Positions 1 to 8,639 of a stretch of 64,000 bases of DNA are shown here, in pieces (the stretch's first letter is position 1; the number at the start of each line of letters is the position of its first letter). Made by a program: the position numbers and the translations under genes. Under the pieces are notes generated by a model. The model ran no database searches. It was not told the DNA's origin and worked only from the letters and a program-made list of their open reading frames with translations. The stretch spans positions 496,001-560,000 of the forward strand of contig CAMUON010000001.1 in NCBI GenBank assembly GCA_947090525.1. The letters run 5' to 3'. Origin of the DNA: an uncultured Atopobium sp. (GTDB lineage Bacteria; Actinomycetota; Coriobacteriia; Coriobacteriales; Atopobiaceae).

Positions 1-14
1 AAAGGAGTAGCCAT

Positions 15-1007
15 ATGTCAAGTGCGAAACAGTCAAGCGCGAAACGAAGAATGCGGGATATGCCTTCGTCATCAGCTGCGGATGCTGCTGCGGCTGCTGT
101 TGCGAGTACGGATGCCGCTGCTTCGGCTGATGCTGCTGCTTCGGCTGCTTCGGCTGCAGCTGCGGGCGCCGTATGCGCAGACGCAGACATGGCGGATGCT
201 GCTCTTGCGCGCGCACTGCTTCAACATACGCAACAACGTGTGTGCTATACCATCGACGCAGCGAATGTGTGCTCTTCGGCGCCTTCGTTTGCTGCCTCTG
301 GCTCAGCTGATATCTCAGCATGTGCATCTGATCGAGCCTCAACGGACATAGCGCCCATAGCGCAGATCGAGATCAAAAAGAGTCGGTTTATCTGCTTTGC
401 TTCGTATAGTAGCAACAAAGCTCAAGCTCAGGCCTTTATTTCTCGCGTAAACCAAGCTCATCCGGCTGCTCGACACGTCGCGTATGCCTACGCTTTTTTG
501 GACGGAACATATATCGCTTCAGATAATGGAGAGCCTGCGCAAACGGCGGGTTTGCCCATTTATTCTACGATCACCGCGCATAAGCTTGTGGATGTAGTGG
601 TGTGTGTCGTGCGCTATTTTGGTGGCACGCTTTTAGGCGCGGGCGGTCTTGTGCGCGCATATACCGAAGCGGCTCAAAAAGGCTTGGAAGCGCTTGCCGA
701 TAGGGGATGCATAGCGGCCTATACGCCTTGCGTGGAGTTTCGCATGTCGCTTAACTATGCGTTATTCGATGAGGTCAAGCGCCATATATTGCGGCACAAA
801 GGTGCTTGTACAAAAGTAAATTACCAAGAGTGTGTGGAATGCACAGCGCTTATTCCGCTTTCTGATGGCAATGCGCTTGCGTTTTATGACTATATGGAAG
901 AGCGCGTAAGGCTGAGCGCTCGATCAATGGAGCAGGATAGCGTGTGTTCGTTTGTATGTTCTAAGCCGTTTTATGCAATACTTACAAAAACGCGCACATC
1001 GAAGTGA
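15..1007 (+). CDS. YigZ/IMPACT family protein with Ala-rich N-terminal extension
   Basis: The C-terminal two thirds is a YigZ/IMPACT domain: it opens with IEIKKSRFICFA (about residue 119), has the conserved RHVAYAYAF and DNGEPAQTAG stretches (about residues 154-180), then RYFGGTLLGAGGLVRAY. Family members are about 205-215 aa and are linked to translation control; the bacterial function is not settled. Here residues 1 to about 115 are low-complexity Ala/Asp/Ser, encoded by degenerate GCTGCT/GCGGAT repeats. The start is supported by AAAGGAG at 2-8, six bases before the ATG, so the extension is probably translated. No other Shine-Dalgarno start is obvious closer to the domain. The 3' end carries an opposite-strand terminator hairpin. 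Confidence 0.88.
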   Translation: MSSAKQSSAKRRMRDMPSSSAADAAAAAVASTDAAASADAAASAASAAAAGAVCADADMADAALARALLQHTQQRVCYTIDAANVCSSAPSFAASGSADISACASDRASTDIAPIAQIEIKKSRFICFASYSSNKAQAQAFISRVNQAHPAARHVAYAYAFLDGTYIASDNGEPAQTAGLPIYSTITAHKLVDVVVCVVRYFGGTLLGAGGLVRAYTEAAQKGLEALADRGCIAAYTPCVEFRMSLNYALFDEVKRHILRHKGACTKVNYQECVECTALIPLSDGNALAFYDYMEERVRLSARSMEQDSVCSFVCSKPFYAILTKTRTSK

Positions 1008-1015
1008 TGTGCGCG
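986..1015 (-). terminator. Rho-independent terminator for pepC, embedded in the yigZ 3' end
   Basis: CGCGCACATC (991-1000) pairs perfectly with GATGTGCGCG (1006-1015) across a 5-base loop. Read on the minus strand the stem is followed by TTTTTG, so it suits the minus-strand pepC gene, which ends at 1120. It overlaps the last codons of the convergent YigZ-like gene. Confidence 0.8.
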
Positions 1016-1119
1016 TGAATAACATGCATATGCGGGTCTCAAGCGTGGTCGGCTCGTTTTACGCCCTGTGTGGTCGTATATGCTTATGCGCTTGTTGCAG
1101 GATTAAGCGCTGTGAGCGC

Positions 1120-2736
1120 TTATGCGTTTCGGTAGGGATTGAGCGTGCGCCCCATGTTTTCCCAGGGCATGACCTCGATATCCTCTCCTTCGTCCCAAAT
1201 TTTTAGAAGTTCTGGGCTGAGGTAGCTACGCTTCACGTCCACTTCGCCACCGTAGAGGCGATACCAATCGGCGCTCATAATAAGGTACCCATCTTTACCT
1301 GCGTCTTTGCCCCAACTGTTTTCAATACGCCAGGCCTTGGGCTCTCCCTTTTCATCGAGTTGAACGCCCTGGAACACCATTGCGTGCGTGAGGCAGGTCT
1401 CATGCGTGTCGATCATAGAGGCGCGGTCCATATCAAAGTTTATCCCGAAAAGTGAATTGGTATCGATCGTGTCGAGCGCGAGGATGTAATTGAAGTCCTC
1501 GTTGTGGCGGGGGAATTGTTGTCCCACGTCACAGGCCATGGACACAGGATTTCCGTCTTTGAGGGAAGCGATTGCAGCTTTCTCAAGCACATCTTGCGAG
1601 ACGTTGAAGAAGCGGCAATTGAGTTCGCCTAATACAGAATCAGTCAAAAGTACGTGGTAAACGCGGTTGACCTCGAATTTCGAAGAGGGGAGAGATACGA
1701 GCTGGACATAGTCTCTTGGATCGAAAGGAACGTAGAGACGAGTAAATTCAAGCGGCGTGAGATGCTTGTGGACAAGCATATGCTTGGGTTCGTCGTCCTT
1801 GTCGTCCTTTTTGTCTTTGTTGTCTACGCTTGCTTCGGGTGTTTTTGCTACATTTGCATCTGCTGCGGGTGTATCTGTGCACTCAGCTTTTTCTGCCTCA
1901 TCGTGCTTGTCCTCGCTGGGTACGATTTCGTGGAGGTAGCTTTTGTCGCAGTCACAATCTTTGCCTACCTCGAGCACAAGGTCAAAGTGTTGTGGCGGAT
2001 TGCCCAGACATATGCACAAAAGTGTATAGACATCGCTCATCATTTCATCTTTTGCAGCAACGAGCTCTTCGAGGGAAGCACCTTCATCGCTTAGCTTGCG
2101 CAGACGGTAGATATCCTTGCGCAAGAGACGCGCAAGCTGAGTATCCATTTGCGATGAGTTTCTAGAACAGGCGGTTTCGGGCATTGCGCTTTTGGGAACA
2201 ACGCCCCACTTGTGCACGAGATTCATTGCAAAGAAGAAGTAGCCGCCGTCTTCGGCAACGCTATCAATGAGGTAAGAAACCGTGCGCGAGTCGAGGGATT
2301 TGTCGCGCGTGTCGATGATATAGGAGAGGCTCGCGTTTGATTTTTCGAGCTTGTCAAAAAACATGCCGTATGCCTGGCTAAACTCAAAGCTATCTACGTC
2401 GAGCTTTTTCATGATTGTCTGACGCACGACATTAAAGGCGGCAAACATCCAGCAACGACCGCTTTGGCGCTGGTTGGTAACATCGCCCGTTTTGGGAATC
2501 GTGATGCCGTAGGTGTCGTGGTAGCTCCGCATGGTCGTAATGTCTCGAGCGGCAGGCATAACGTCCATGGATGTTACCGCATTACGTGCAATTTTGTTCG
2601 CGCGATTGGTGATGAATGCGTCGTTTTGCTTTTGTGCCCACTCAAAATTGAGTGAACTAGCTGGGATTTTGTTGGTATTATCTGAACTTGGCCCGCTCGT
2701 GGCTCGTGTTTCTTTGCCAGGTGTTGCTATGGGCAT
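1120..2736 (-). CDS. pepC: Aminopeptidase C (bleomycin hydrolase family, peptidase C1B)
   Basis: Cytosolic cysteine aminopeptidase that removes N-terminal residues from peptides. The catalytic triad is visible: Cys95 in QSGRCWMFAAFN, His451 in LTHAMVFQG and Asn473 in RIENSWG. The family usually measures about 440-450 aa; this protein has 538 because of a roughly 60-residue insertion rich in Asp, Lys and Ala at about residues 255-315, encoded by low-complexity DNA. The start ATG has an excellent AAGGAGG site 4-5 bases upstream. It is monocistronic, divergent from the CCA enzyme gene and convergent with the YigZ-like gene; its terminator lies at 986-1015. Confidence 0.95.
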   Translation of the reverse strand: MPIATPGKETRATSGPSSDNTNKIPASSLNFEWAQKQNDAFITNRANKIARNAVTSMDVMPAARDITTMRSYHDTYGITIPKTGDVTNQRQSGRCWMFAAFNVVRQTIMKKLDVDSFEFSQAYGMFFDKLEKSNASLSYIIDTRDKSLDSRTVSYLIDSVAEDGGYFFFAMNLVHKWGVVPKSAMPETACSRNSSQMDTQLARLLRKDIYRLRKLSDEGASLEELVAAKDEMMSDVYTLLCICLGNPPQHFDLVLEVGKDCDCDKSYLHEIVPSEDKHDEAEKAECTDTPAADANVAKTPEASVDNKDKKDDKDDEPKHMLVHKHLTPLEFTRLYVPFDPRDYVQLVSLPSSKFEVNRVYHVLLTDSVLGELNCRFFNVSQDVLEKAAIASLKDGNPVSMACDVGQQFPRHNEDFNYILALDTIDTNSLFGINFDMDRASMIDTHETCLTHAMVFQGVQLDEKGEPKAWRIENSWGKDAGKDGYLIMSADWYRLYGGEVDVKRSYLSPELLKIWDEGEDIEVMPWENMGRTLNPYRNA

Positions 2737-3063
2737 GTGACCTCCTTGGATGTAGCGTATGGAGTTTGGGACCGTACGTGTTCGAACGCGCTTGTGCGCT
2801 TGTACGTTTTTGCACGCGCGTGTAGCTTTTGCATACGTCCGCGCTTTTTCATACTATAGATGTACATGGTAATCGTTTGACTACTCATATCATTTCGAGC
2901 AGCCAAAATCATTGCCATTCTCATGAAAAAAACGAAGAATACGGCATGGCGGGTGGTTTTTGCCGGGTGCGCATGCGGGTTGCGCGCGGTCTGCGTGTGG
3001 GTTGCGCGTGGGCGCAGGCCCTTTCGCGTACCTCACTTTCGCCCACGACCTCAAGGAGCTTTC
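2737..3063. other. Divergent intergenic region, pepC/cca
   Basis: 327 bases between two divergent genes, so it must carry both promoters. The left part (2765-2830) is CGCG/TACGTT-rich low complexity. An AT-richer patch at 2848-2935 is the likeliest promoter zone, but I see no pair of -35/-10 boxes with good spacing. The right part (2945-3050) is GCGC-rich; an in-frame ATG at 2923 reads through it, but it looks untranslated. Confidence 0.5.
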
Positions 3064-4596
3064 GTGATCGATCCATCAAGCGATATATGTAAAAAACTGG
3101 ATAAAAAGCTTCCTGCGTTTGCACGCCGCATCCTGACGCTCATTGAGGATGCGGGATATGAGGGGTGGATTGTAGGCGGGTGGGTACGAGATCAACTTCT
3201 CGATAGACCTTCTGCGGATGTGGATATGGCAAGTAATATGCTTCCCAACGAGGCTACGCGGCTTTTCGAAGAGGCGGGAGCATGCGTCTTACCAACAGGT
3301 TTGCAGCACGGAACGATTACGATTATATTTGACCATCACAAGGTGGAGCTCACAACCTTTCGCTCTGAGGGAAGTTATAGTGATCTCAGACATCCTGATC
3401 GCGTGCATTTTGTCTCGACGATTGTTGAGGACCTCGCGCGCCGCGATTTTCGGATAAATGCGCTTGCATTTTCACCGGATAGAGGCCTGTGCGATCCCTA
3501 TGGAGGGCTTTTAGATATTGCGCACAAGCGTCTCGCTTGTGTGGGCGATCCGTATCGGCGCTTTTCGGAGGATGCGCTTCGAATCATTCGATTGGTGCGT
3601 ATTGCGCGGATGCTGGATTTTGAGCCCGCGCGTCTAAGCTATGATGCTGCGCGTGCGTGTTTGCCCAAGCTTAGTATGGTTGCAAAGGAGCGTTTGGGTG
3701 AAGAATGCATGCGTATGCTTTCAACTCCTGCATTTGCGCGTGCGTGCGCTTTGGATCGTCCCTTTGTTGCAGCGTTGCTTTCGCCTGTAGTTTTCGAAGC
3801 AGCGGATTTTGAGCGCATTCGTGCGTGTTTTGCGCGTGGGGAGTATGCGATACAGGCAATGCAAGATGCGAAAGATGCGCAGGAAGTGCGGTCGCTTGAG
3901 GTCGTGCAGGGTGCTACGCGCGGGGTGCAAGATGCGCAGGCCATACAATCATCACAGTCTATACGCGAAGATGTATATTCCAATCGAGAGGGCGTCCTTT
4001 TTTGTGATCCGCGTGCTTCGATCACACTTCGTCCTATAGAGCTTCGCCTATCTGCCCTCGTATACGCGTTATTTGATAAAAAAGAAGCACTGCGAACATG
4101 CTTGCGCGCCTTTGCATTTCCAAAAGATTGCATAGAAAAAGCAGAGATCGTTGCGCGATCTGCGTCTGAATTAGCAGCGGCTGCAGCAGCTTTAGATTCG
4201 GAGAGTTTTGGAAGACGCACAGATGAGGAGCATAGTTCGGCTACTTCTCGTGATGTCACTGATTTCCTTTTAAAGCAGCTGTTTTGGCTTGGTAAGGTGC
4301 GCGGACACATTCATGCTCATGACGAGCTTTCGCTTCTTGAAACGGCTTTTATCTTTTTGCCTCAGCCACAAGCTGCTTTGTATCGGAGTTGTTTGCAGGA
4401 GATTTGCGCGCGCCAGTTTCCCTGGCATGCCTCAGATTTGGCGTTGTCGTATACAGAACTTGCGCACGCGCTTGGCCTTGTGCCTTCGCGAGAATTGAGT
4501 GAACTGAGGGACAGACTTGTACGTGCTGTGTGGGCGGGAAAAGCGACAAACACACCTGAATCGCTCATTGCTGCAGCAAGGCGCCTGCGTTTGTGA
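3064..4596 (+). CDS. cca: CCA tRNA nucleotidyltransferase / poly(A) polymerase family protein
   Basis: Adds or repairs the 3' CCA of tRNA. The class II nucleotidyltransferase head shows GWIVGGWVRDQLL, the metal-binding DVD (DVDMAS), RRDFRINALAF and EDALRIIRLVRIARMLDF. The start chosen is GTG 3064, five bases after AAGGAG (3053-3058); a longer reading from ATG 2923 would add 47 residues of Cys/Arg-rich sequence with no family similarity. Between the head and the C-terminal helical region is a low-complexity insertion (coding DNA about 3840-3990, Ala/Gln/Asp-rich). No clear HD phosphohydrolase motif is seen in the C-terminal part. CCA-adding is the default reading, but a poly(A) polymerase activity cannot be excluded from sequence. 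Confidence 0.92.
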   Translation: MIDPSSDICKKLDKKLPAFARRILTLIEDAGYEGWIVGGWVRDQLLDRPSADVDMASNMLPNEATRLFEEAGACVLPTGLQHGTITIIFDHHKVELTTFRSEGSYSDLRHPDRVHFVSTIVEDLARRDFRINALAFSPDRGLCDPYGGLLDIAHKRLACVGDPYRRFSEDALRIIRLVRIARMLDFEPARLSYDAARACLPKLSMVAKERLGEECMRMLSTPAFARACALDRPFVAALLSPVVFEAADFERIRACFARGEYAIQAMQDAKDAQEVRSLEVVQGATRGVQDAQAIQSSQSIREDVYSNREGVLFCDPRASITLRPIELRLSALVYALFDKKEALRTCLRAFAFPKDCIEKAEIVARSASELAAAAAALDSESFGRRTDEEHSSATSRDVTDFLLKQLFWLGKVRGHIHAHDELSLLETAFIFLPQPQAALYRSCLQEICARQFPWHASDLALSYTELAHALGLVPSRELSELRDRLVRAVWAGKATNTPESLIAAARRLRL

Positions 4597-4716
4597 GAAA
4601 GTGTATCAGTTGTCGTGCGCGGGCGAACGTGTATGAGTGTTGTGCAGTTTAGCGCGCGCTTATCTTTGCCTACTTGCGGCTCTCGTTTACCTTTGTTTAC
4701 CTGCGTCTGCTTTGGG

Positions 4717-5256
4717 TTATGCTCGTTTACGGTATGTCACAAACGAATAGGGGACACCTTCGGGCGTAACGCCGCCTTCTTTTGTGCTTGCGATTTCCCA
4801 CTCATCCATCTCATCGAGATTGGGAAAATATGCATCGGCGGTGCGTGTGCACACGTGCTTGGTCACGATGACCTCTTCGCAGTCGGCGAGAAGAGCGCGG
4901 TAGGTGCTTGCGCCACCTAAGACCCAGAGCGCCTCATCTTTTGATACCTGCGCGAGCGCCTCGTGAATCGAGCTATATACCTCGTAGTTTGTGTGCGTGT
5001 TTCCAGCCTCATCGGTAGTTATTTTGGGAAAGCCGGGGCGTTCATAATCTTTATCGAAGGATAGGACGATGTTTCGCCTGTTGACGAGCGGCCCTTTGGG
5101 GAAGCTTTCAAAGGTTGTTTTGCCCATGAGGACGGTCGCGTGCTTTGTCATGCGCACAAAATGACGCATGTCTTCTTTGTTTTCCACAAGGAGCTGGCCT
5201 TTGTATCCAATGCCCCAGTCGGAAGTTACCGAAACGATTGCTTTAATATTGTTCAT
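4717..5256 (-). CDS. folA: Dihydrofolate reductase
   Basis: Reduces dihydrofolate to tetrahydrofolate with NADPH. Visible family features are the N-terminal IKAIVSVTSDWGIGYKGQL, the acidic substrate-binding region ENKEDMRHF, the NADPH-binding VLMGKTTFESFP and VLGGASTYRALL, and the C-terminal FVTYRK. At 179 aa it is slightly longer than the usual 160-170. AAAGGA lies just upstream of the ATG. It is the last gene of a minus-strand mutT-thyA-folA series, 35 bp after thyA; thyA makes the dihydrofolate that this enzyme recycles. Confidence 0.95.
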   Translation of the reverse strand: MNNIKAIVSVTSDWGIGYKGQLLVENKEDMRHFVRMTKHATVLMGKTTFESFPKGPLVNRRNIVLSFDKDYERPGFPKITTDEAGNTHTNYEVYSSIHEALAQVSKDEALWVLGGASTYRALLADCEEVIVTKHVCTRTADAYFPNLDEMDEWEIASTKEGGVTPEGVPYSFVTYRKRA

Positions 5257-5291
5257 GGACGGTCCTTTGGTGGCGTTGCTGCGTTTTTCTT

Positions 5292-6140
5292 TTACACAGC
5301 GATGGGAATGTTTCGCACCTGCTCGCCGTGGCGATAATCGCTTACGAGCAAATCATCAGTCGTAAAGTTATAGAAGTCGTGCACATTGGGATTTAGACTA
5401 ACATGGGGCGCTGGGTAGGGCTCGCGGCTGATAAGCTCCTTCACAATAGGTACATGACGGTCATAGATGTGGGCGTCTGCGATCATGTGCACGAGCTCGC
5501 CCGCGATCATATCGTTTACCTGGGCAACCATCATCAGCAAGAGGGCGTATTGGCATACATTCCAGTTGTTGGCTGCGAGTATGTCTTGGCTGCGTTGGAT
5601 GAGGCACATGTTGAGCGTGGGGCGGTCATCGTTTTTTTCGTGCGTGACGTTGTAGATCACGTTGTAGGCGCACGGGTAGAGGTGCATCTCTGCGAGGTCG
5701 CTAAAGGTGTAGGTAGAGGTCATAATACGGCGCGAAAAGGGCGTGTGTTTGAGGTCGAAGAGGACTTTGTCCATTTGGTCGAAGTCGCCTTCGGGGTAGT
5801 GTGAGACCACGCCGATTTGGTATCCGTAAGCCTTGCCGATGGAGCCCGTTTCATCTGCCCATTCGTCCCAGATATGCGAGTTGAGGTCGTGAATGTTGTT
5901 GGATTTTTTCTGGTAAATCCATAAGATTTCGTCCATGGCACTTTTAAGTGCGGTCCTACGAAGGGTGAGTGCGGGGAATTCTTCGCGCAGGTCGTAGCGG
6001 TTGCAGACGCCGAATTTTTTGATGGTATAGGCGCTTGTGCCATCGGGCCAATGCGGGCGAACTTTTTCGTTTTCGGTAGTTGTACCGTGTTGGAGGATGT
6101 CTTGACACATGTTGATAAAGATGGTGTCTGCTTTGCTCAT
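5292..6140 (-). CDS. thyA: Thymidylate synthase
   Basis: Converts dUMP and methylene-tetrahydrofolate to dTMP and dihydrofolate. It matches the ThyA family over its whole 282 aa: FINMCQDILQHGTTTENEKV at the start, then LKSAMDEILWIYQKKSN, YPCAYNVIYNVT and LNMCLIQRSQDILAANNWNV. The start at 6140 follows AAAAAGGAG by 5 bases. An in-frame Ala/Pro-rich stretch continues upstream to 6353 but is outside the family and overlaps the mutT end, so it is left out. One atypical point is the segment around the active-site Cys, which reads MHLYPCAYNVIYNV where many ThyA proteins have a PC-H motif. Translationally close to folA. Confidence 0.93.
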   Translation of the reverse strand: MSKADTIFINMCQDILQHGTTTENEKVRPHWPDGTSAYTIKKFGVCNRYDLREEFPALTLRRTALKSAMDEILWIYQKKSNNIHDLNSHIWDEWADETGSIGKAYGYQIGVVSHYPEGDFDQMDKVLFDLKHTPFSRRIMTSTYTFSDLAEMHLYPCAYNVIYNVTHEKNDDRPTLNMCLIQRSQDILAANNWNVCQYALLLMMVAQVNDMIAGELVHMIADAHIYDRHVPIVKELISREPYPAPHVSLNPNVHDFYNFTTDDLLVSDYRHGEQVRNIPIAV

Positions 6141-6312
6141 GGTGACTCCTTTTTGGTGGGTTAGCTGCGGGGCTGCGGCTACGGGCTTGGGCGCGGTTGC
6201 GGGCTTGGGCGCGGACGCGGGTACGGATGCTGCCTCATGCGCGGACGCGGGTACTGCCGTCTCAGGTGCTGCGGGGCTTAGGGGCGTGTGTGTTGGCACG
6301 CGCGGCCTTGCC

Positions 6313-6732
6313 TTAACAGCCGTGAGAAGTATAAAACAATTCGCCCCATGCAACGCCGGTTGCTTCAGCGAGCTTTCTATCTGCGCGTATCCAGTCGATG
6401 GTGAGAAGGTCGGAGTATTCGAGCCATGTTAACTCGTCGTGAACAATGGCTTTGGGCTCTTGGCCGTGGGGGAGGTGCGTGCCAAAGCAATGCATGATGA
6501 GGTGAAAATCGGAATAGTCGCACTCGATAGTATCGAGGGGCCACATGGATTGTAAGGTGACGTCGAGCTCTTCCTTAATTTCTCGGGTGAGGGCCTGTTC
6601 TGGGCTTTCACCCGCTTCTATTTTGCCGCCAGGAAATTCCCAAAAAGCACCATCTACCGGCTCTTTTCTTCGCGCTGCGAGGACTTTTTGATCATGTTCT
6701 ATAACGGCGGCTACGACCTCAATTGTTTGCAT
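6313..6732 (-). CDS. mutT: NUDIX hydrolase, MutT-like (8-oxo-dGTP diphosphatase)
   Basis: Likely removes oxidised nucleotides such as 8-oxo-dGTP. The Nudix box is complete: GGKIEAGESPEQALTREIKE followed by EL, fitting GX5EX7REUXEEXGU apart from the last position. The N-terminal VVAAVIEHDQKVLAARR and the FWEFPGGK lead are typical of MutT/CTP pyrophosphohydrolases. At 139 aa it has the usual length. It is first in the mutT-thyA-folA series, which groups nucleotide-pool functions. The 172 bp between mutT and thyA are Ala/Pro-codon-like low complexity (GCGGACGCGGGTAC repeats). Confidence 0.88.
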   Translation of the reverse strand: MQTIEVVAAVIEHDQKVLAARRKEPVDGAFWEFPGGKIEAGESPEQALTREIKEELDVTLQSMWPLDTIECDYSDFHLIMHCFGTHLPHGQEPKAIVHDELTWLEYSDLLTIDWIRADRKLAEATGVAWGELFYTSHGC

Positions 6733-6880
6733 CTAGACCTTCTTTGTGGTGTTGTGTGCGGATGGTTTAGCGTTGTGTGCATCGCTTTTATGATAGCGCA
6801 AACGCGTGTGCACGGGGCTTCGCGCAAGCGCAATCACTTGGCGTAGAAAAAATCGTGTTTTTGTCTACGCTCGCGCGAAA

Positions 6881-7061
6881 GCTGAAAACCTCGGAGGAAG
6901 AACATCGTCGAGAAATTCTTTGTGGCAAATCCATTGCACGAGCTACCAGCTGTTTTGTGGAGAACGCGAAAACCCACAACGCGTTCCCACAAAACAGCTT
7001 CCCCGCTCGTGCGGACTTTCGTAAAGAATCGTTCGCGCGAGCGTACTACCAGGGTTTCAGC
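6881..7061. repeat. MITE-like palindromic element, copy C
   Basis: Bounded by GCTGAAAACC (6881-6890) and GGGTTTCAGC (7052-7061), near-perfect terminal inverted repeats. Inside are nested inverted repeats: GCACGAGC/GCTCGTGC (6936-6943, 7005-7012) and a central stem AGCTGTTTTGTGG plus GAACGCG (6948-6968) against CGCGTTC plus CCACAAAACAGCT (6980-6999). The TGTTTTGTGG core is shared with copies at 7181 and 20811. A separate hairpin, GCGTAGA/TCTACGC, lies just outside at 6841-6870. No transposase and no convincing gene are present in 6733-7464. Confidence 0.75.
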
Positions 7062-7180
7062 TCGCGCCCGCAGCAAAAAGCCCTCGCGTGGGGAAACGGG
7101 TTTGTGCAGGTACGCGCTGTCGCAAACGCGCTCGCGGGCTGAAGCCCGTCCTCCACGCTCGATTGACGCCCCGCGCGCCC

Positions 7181-7309
7181 GCTGAACAGCCTGGTAGAAG
7201 GTCTGCGCGAACGAGGAGGATGTTTTGTGGTAGACCGTTATGTCTTCGGTCTATCCACAAAACATCCGGTAGTGAGCGTAATGAACTTACACGAGACAGA
7301 GTTTTCAGC
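7181..7309 (+). repeat. MITE-like palindromic element, copy A
   Basis: 129 bp bounded by GCTGAACAGC and GTTTTCAGC. The central stem is GGATGTTTTGTGG-TAGACCG (7218-7237) against CGGTCTA-TCCACAAAACATCC (7247-7267) with a nine-base loop and one bulged base. It is closely similar, in reverse orientation, to copy B at 20811-20936; the loop and most of the stem are identical. It also contains GAGGAGG followed directly by ATG, so a short reading frame runs through the stem. Confidence 0.8.
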
Positions 7310-7464
7310 CCCTGCCCGCGCGGATTCAATGTTTTCTTATTTCTTGTCCTACCGCTCTTTTATAATGATTTTAGCCCGCGTGGAGTTTCTCGCGCTTGCG
7401 CCCGCATGCACCTTGTGCACGCGCGAAGCCCCACGATTACCCATACGTCATGAGGATTATTACA

Positions 7465-8595
7465 GTGTTTATTACGACCGAACACGAACTCAGCGATTTT
7501 TGCACGCGCGCAAGCTCATCCGATGTCCTTGCCTGCGATACCGAATTTATGCGTGAAAAGACTTTCTTCCCGCGCCTGTGCTTGATTCAGCTGGCTACGC
7601 GCTCAGACACAGCCATCGTGGATCCCCTTGCAATTAAGGATCTTTCTGCGCTTCGAGATTTGTTCACCAATAAGCGCATTACTAAGGTGTTTCACGCGCA
7701 TTCGCAAGATTTCGAAGTAATCTATGATGCGCTTGATTGCATTCCCAAGCCGCTCTTTGATACGCAGGTAGCAGCTGCATTTTTGGGGAAGCAGTATCAG
7801 ATCGGATATGGGGCGTTGGTGGAGCTCACCTGCAATGTGCATCTGCCCAAGACGGAGTCGCTTACCGATTGGTCGCGTCGTCCGCTTGACCCTGCGCAAA
7901 TCAAGTATGCGCAAGATGACGTCTTGTATTTACCTAAGGTTTTCGACGCGCAAAAGCAAGCGCTCACCGAGCTTGGCCGTATGACATGGTTTCAACATGA
8001 AATGCAAGAGTCGTGCGATGCGCGCCATTTTGTAAAGGATCCGCGCGAAGCATATCTGCACGTCAAACGCATAAGTTCGCTCACGCGCAAGCAGCTGGCG
8101 CTCGCCCGCGAAATCGCTTCGTGGCGTGATCTTTTGGCGAGAAGAAGTGACGTGCCGCGCAAGTGGATTGTGCCTGATGAAATTGTCGTCGATCTTGCAA
8201 AGACAGCGCCCAGTTCAAATGCGCAGCTTGAGCGCGTGCGTTCCATCGAGAATCTTAACGCTCAAGAAAAAGATTCGCTGCTCAAGGCCATTGCAAAAGG
8301 CAAAGCCTGCCCGCGTGAAGATTACCCCATAGCGCGTCGTCACGAACGTCCAAGTGCCGAGGTAGAAGGCGTGCTCGATTTGATGTATGCGCTTTTGCGT
8401 CTCAAGTGTGAAAAAGCTTCGATTGCAACGCAGCTCATTGCGACGCGCGAGGATTTGCTCAAGTTTTTGAAAGGCGACAGCTCGTGCAAGCTTACGAGTT
8501 CGTGGCGTTTCGATATGGTTGGCGCCGATCTTAGGCGCCTCTTACAAGGTGAAATGGGGCTTACGGTAAAGGAACACAGGGTTGAATTGCTATAG
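7465..8595 (+). CDS. rnd: Ribonuclease D (HRDC domain-containing 3'-5' exoribonuclease)
   Basis: DEDD-family exonuclease for tRNA and small RNA 3' processing. Exo I is VLACDTEFMREKTFFPRLCL (D and E), Exo II is KVFHAHSQDFEVIYDAL, and Exo III is IKYAQDDVLYLPKVFD with the DEDDy Tyr. The C-terminal half carries an HRDC-like region (KQLALAREIASWRDLLAR...). GTG 7465 is chosen because AGGAT ends 7 bases before it and the protein then opens like RNase D (VFITTEHEL); ATG 7450 is in frame and possible but has no ribosome site. It sits downstream of the palindromic elements and 45 bp before an RpiR gene. Confidence 0.9.
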   Translation: MFITTEHELSDFCTRASSSDVLACDTEFMREKTFFPRLCLIQLATRSDTAIVDPLAIKDLSALRDLFTNKRITKVFHAHSQDFEVIYDALDCIPKPLFDTQVAAAFLGKQYQIGYGALVELTCNVHLPKTESLTDWSRRPLDPAQIKYAQDDVLYLPKVFDAQKQALTELGRMTWFQHEMQESCDARHFVKDPREAYLHVKRISSLTRKQLALAREIASWRDLLARRSDVPRKWIVPDEIVVDLAKTAPSSNAQLERVRSIENLNAQEKDSLLKAIAKGKACPREDYPIARRHERPSAEVEGVLDLMYALLRLKCEKASIATQLIATREDLLKFLKGDSSCKLTSSWRFDMVGADLRRLLQGEMGLTVKEHRVELL

Positions 8596-8639
8596 TCGGT
8601 TGCTAAGAGCATGGTAGTGCATAGTAGGAGGAAATCTCG

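Noticed and set aside
7218..7300. Small protein encoded by the palindromic element (MFCGRPLCLRS...)
   Set aside because: An SD-like GAGGAGG and ATG exist in copies A and B, but the frame lies in a perfect stem and the base changes conserve pairing (one synonymous, one I/V), so structure explains it better. Not fully excluded.
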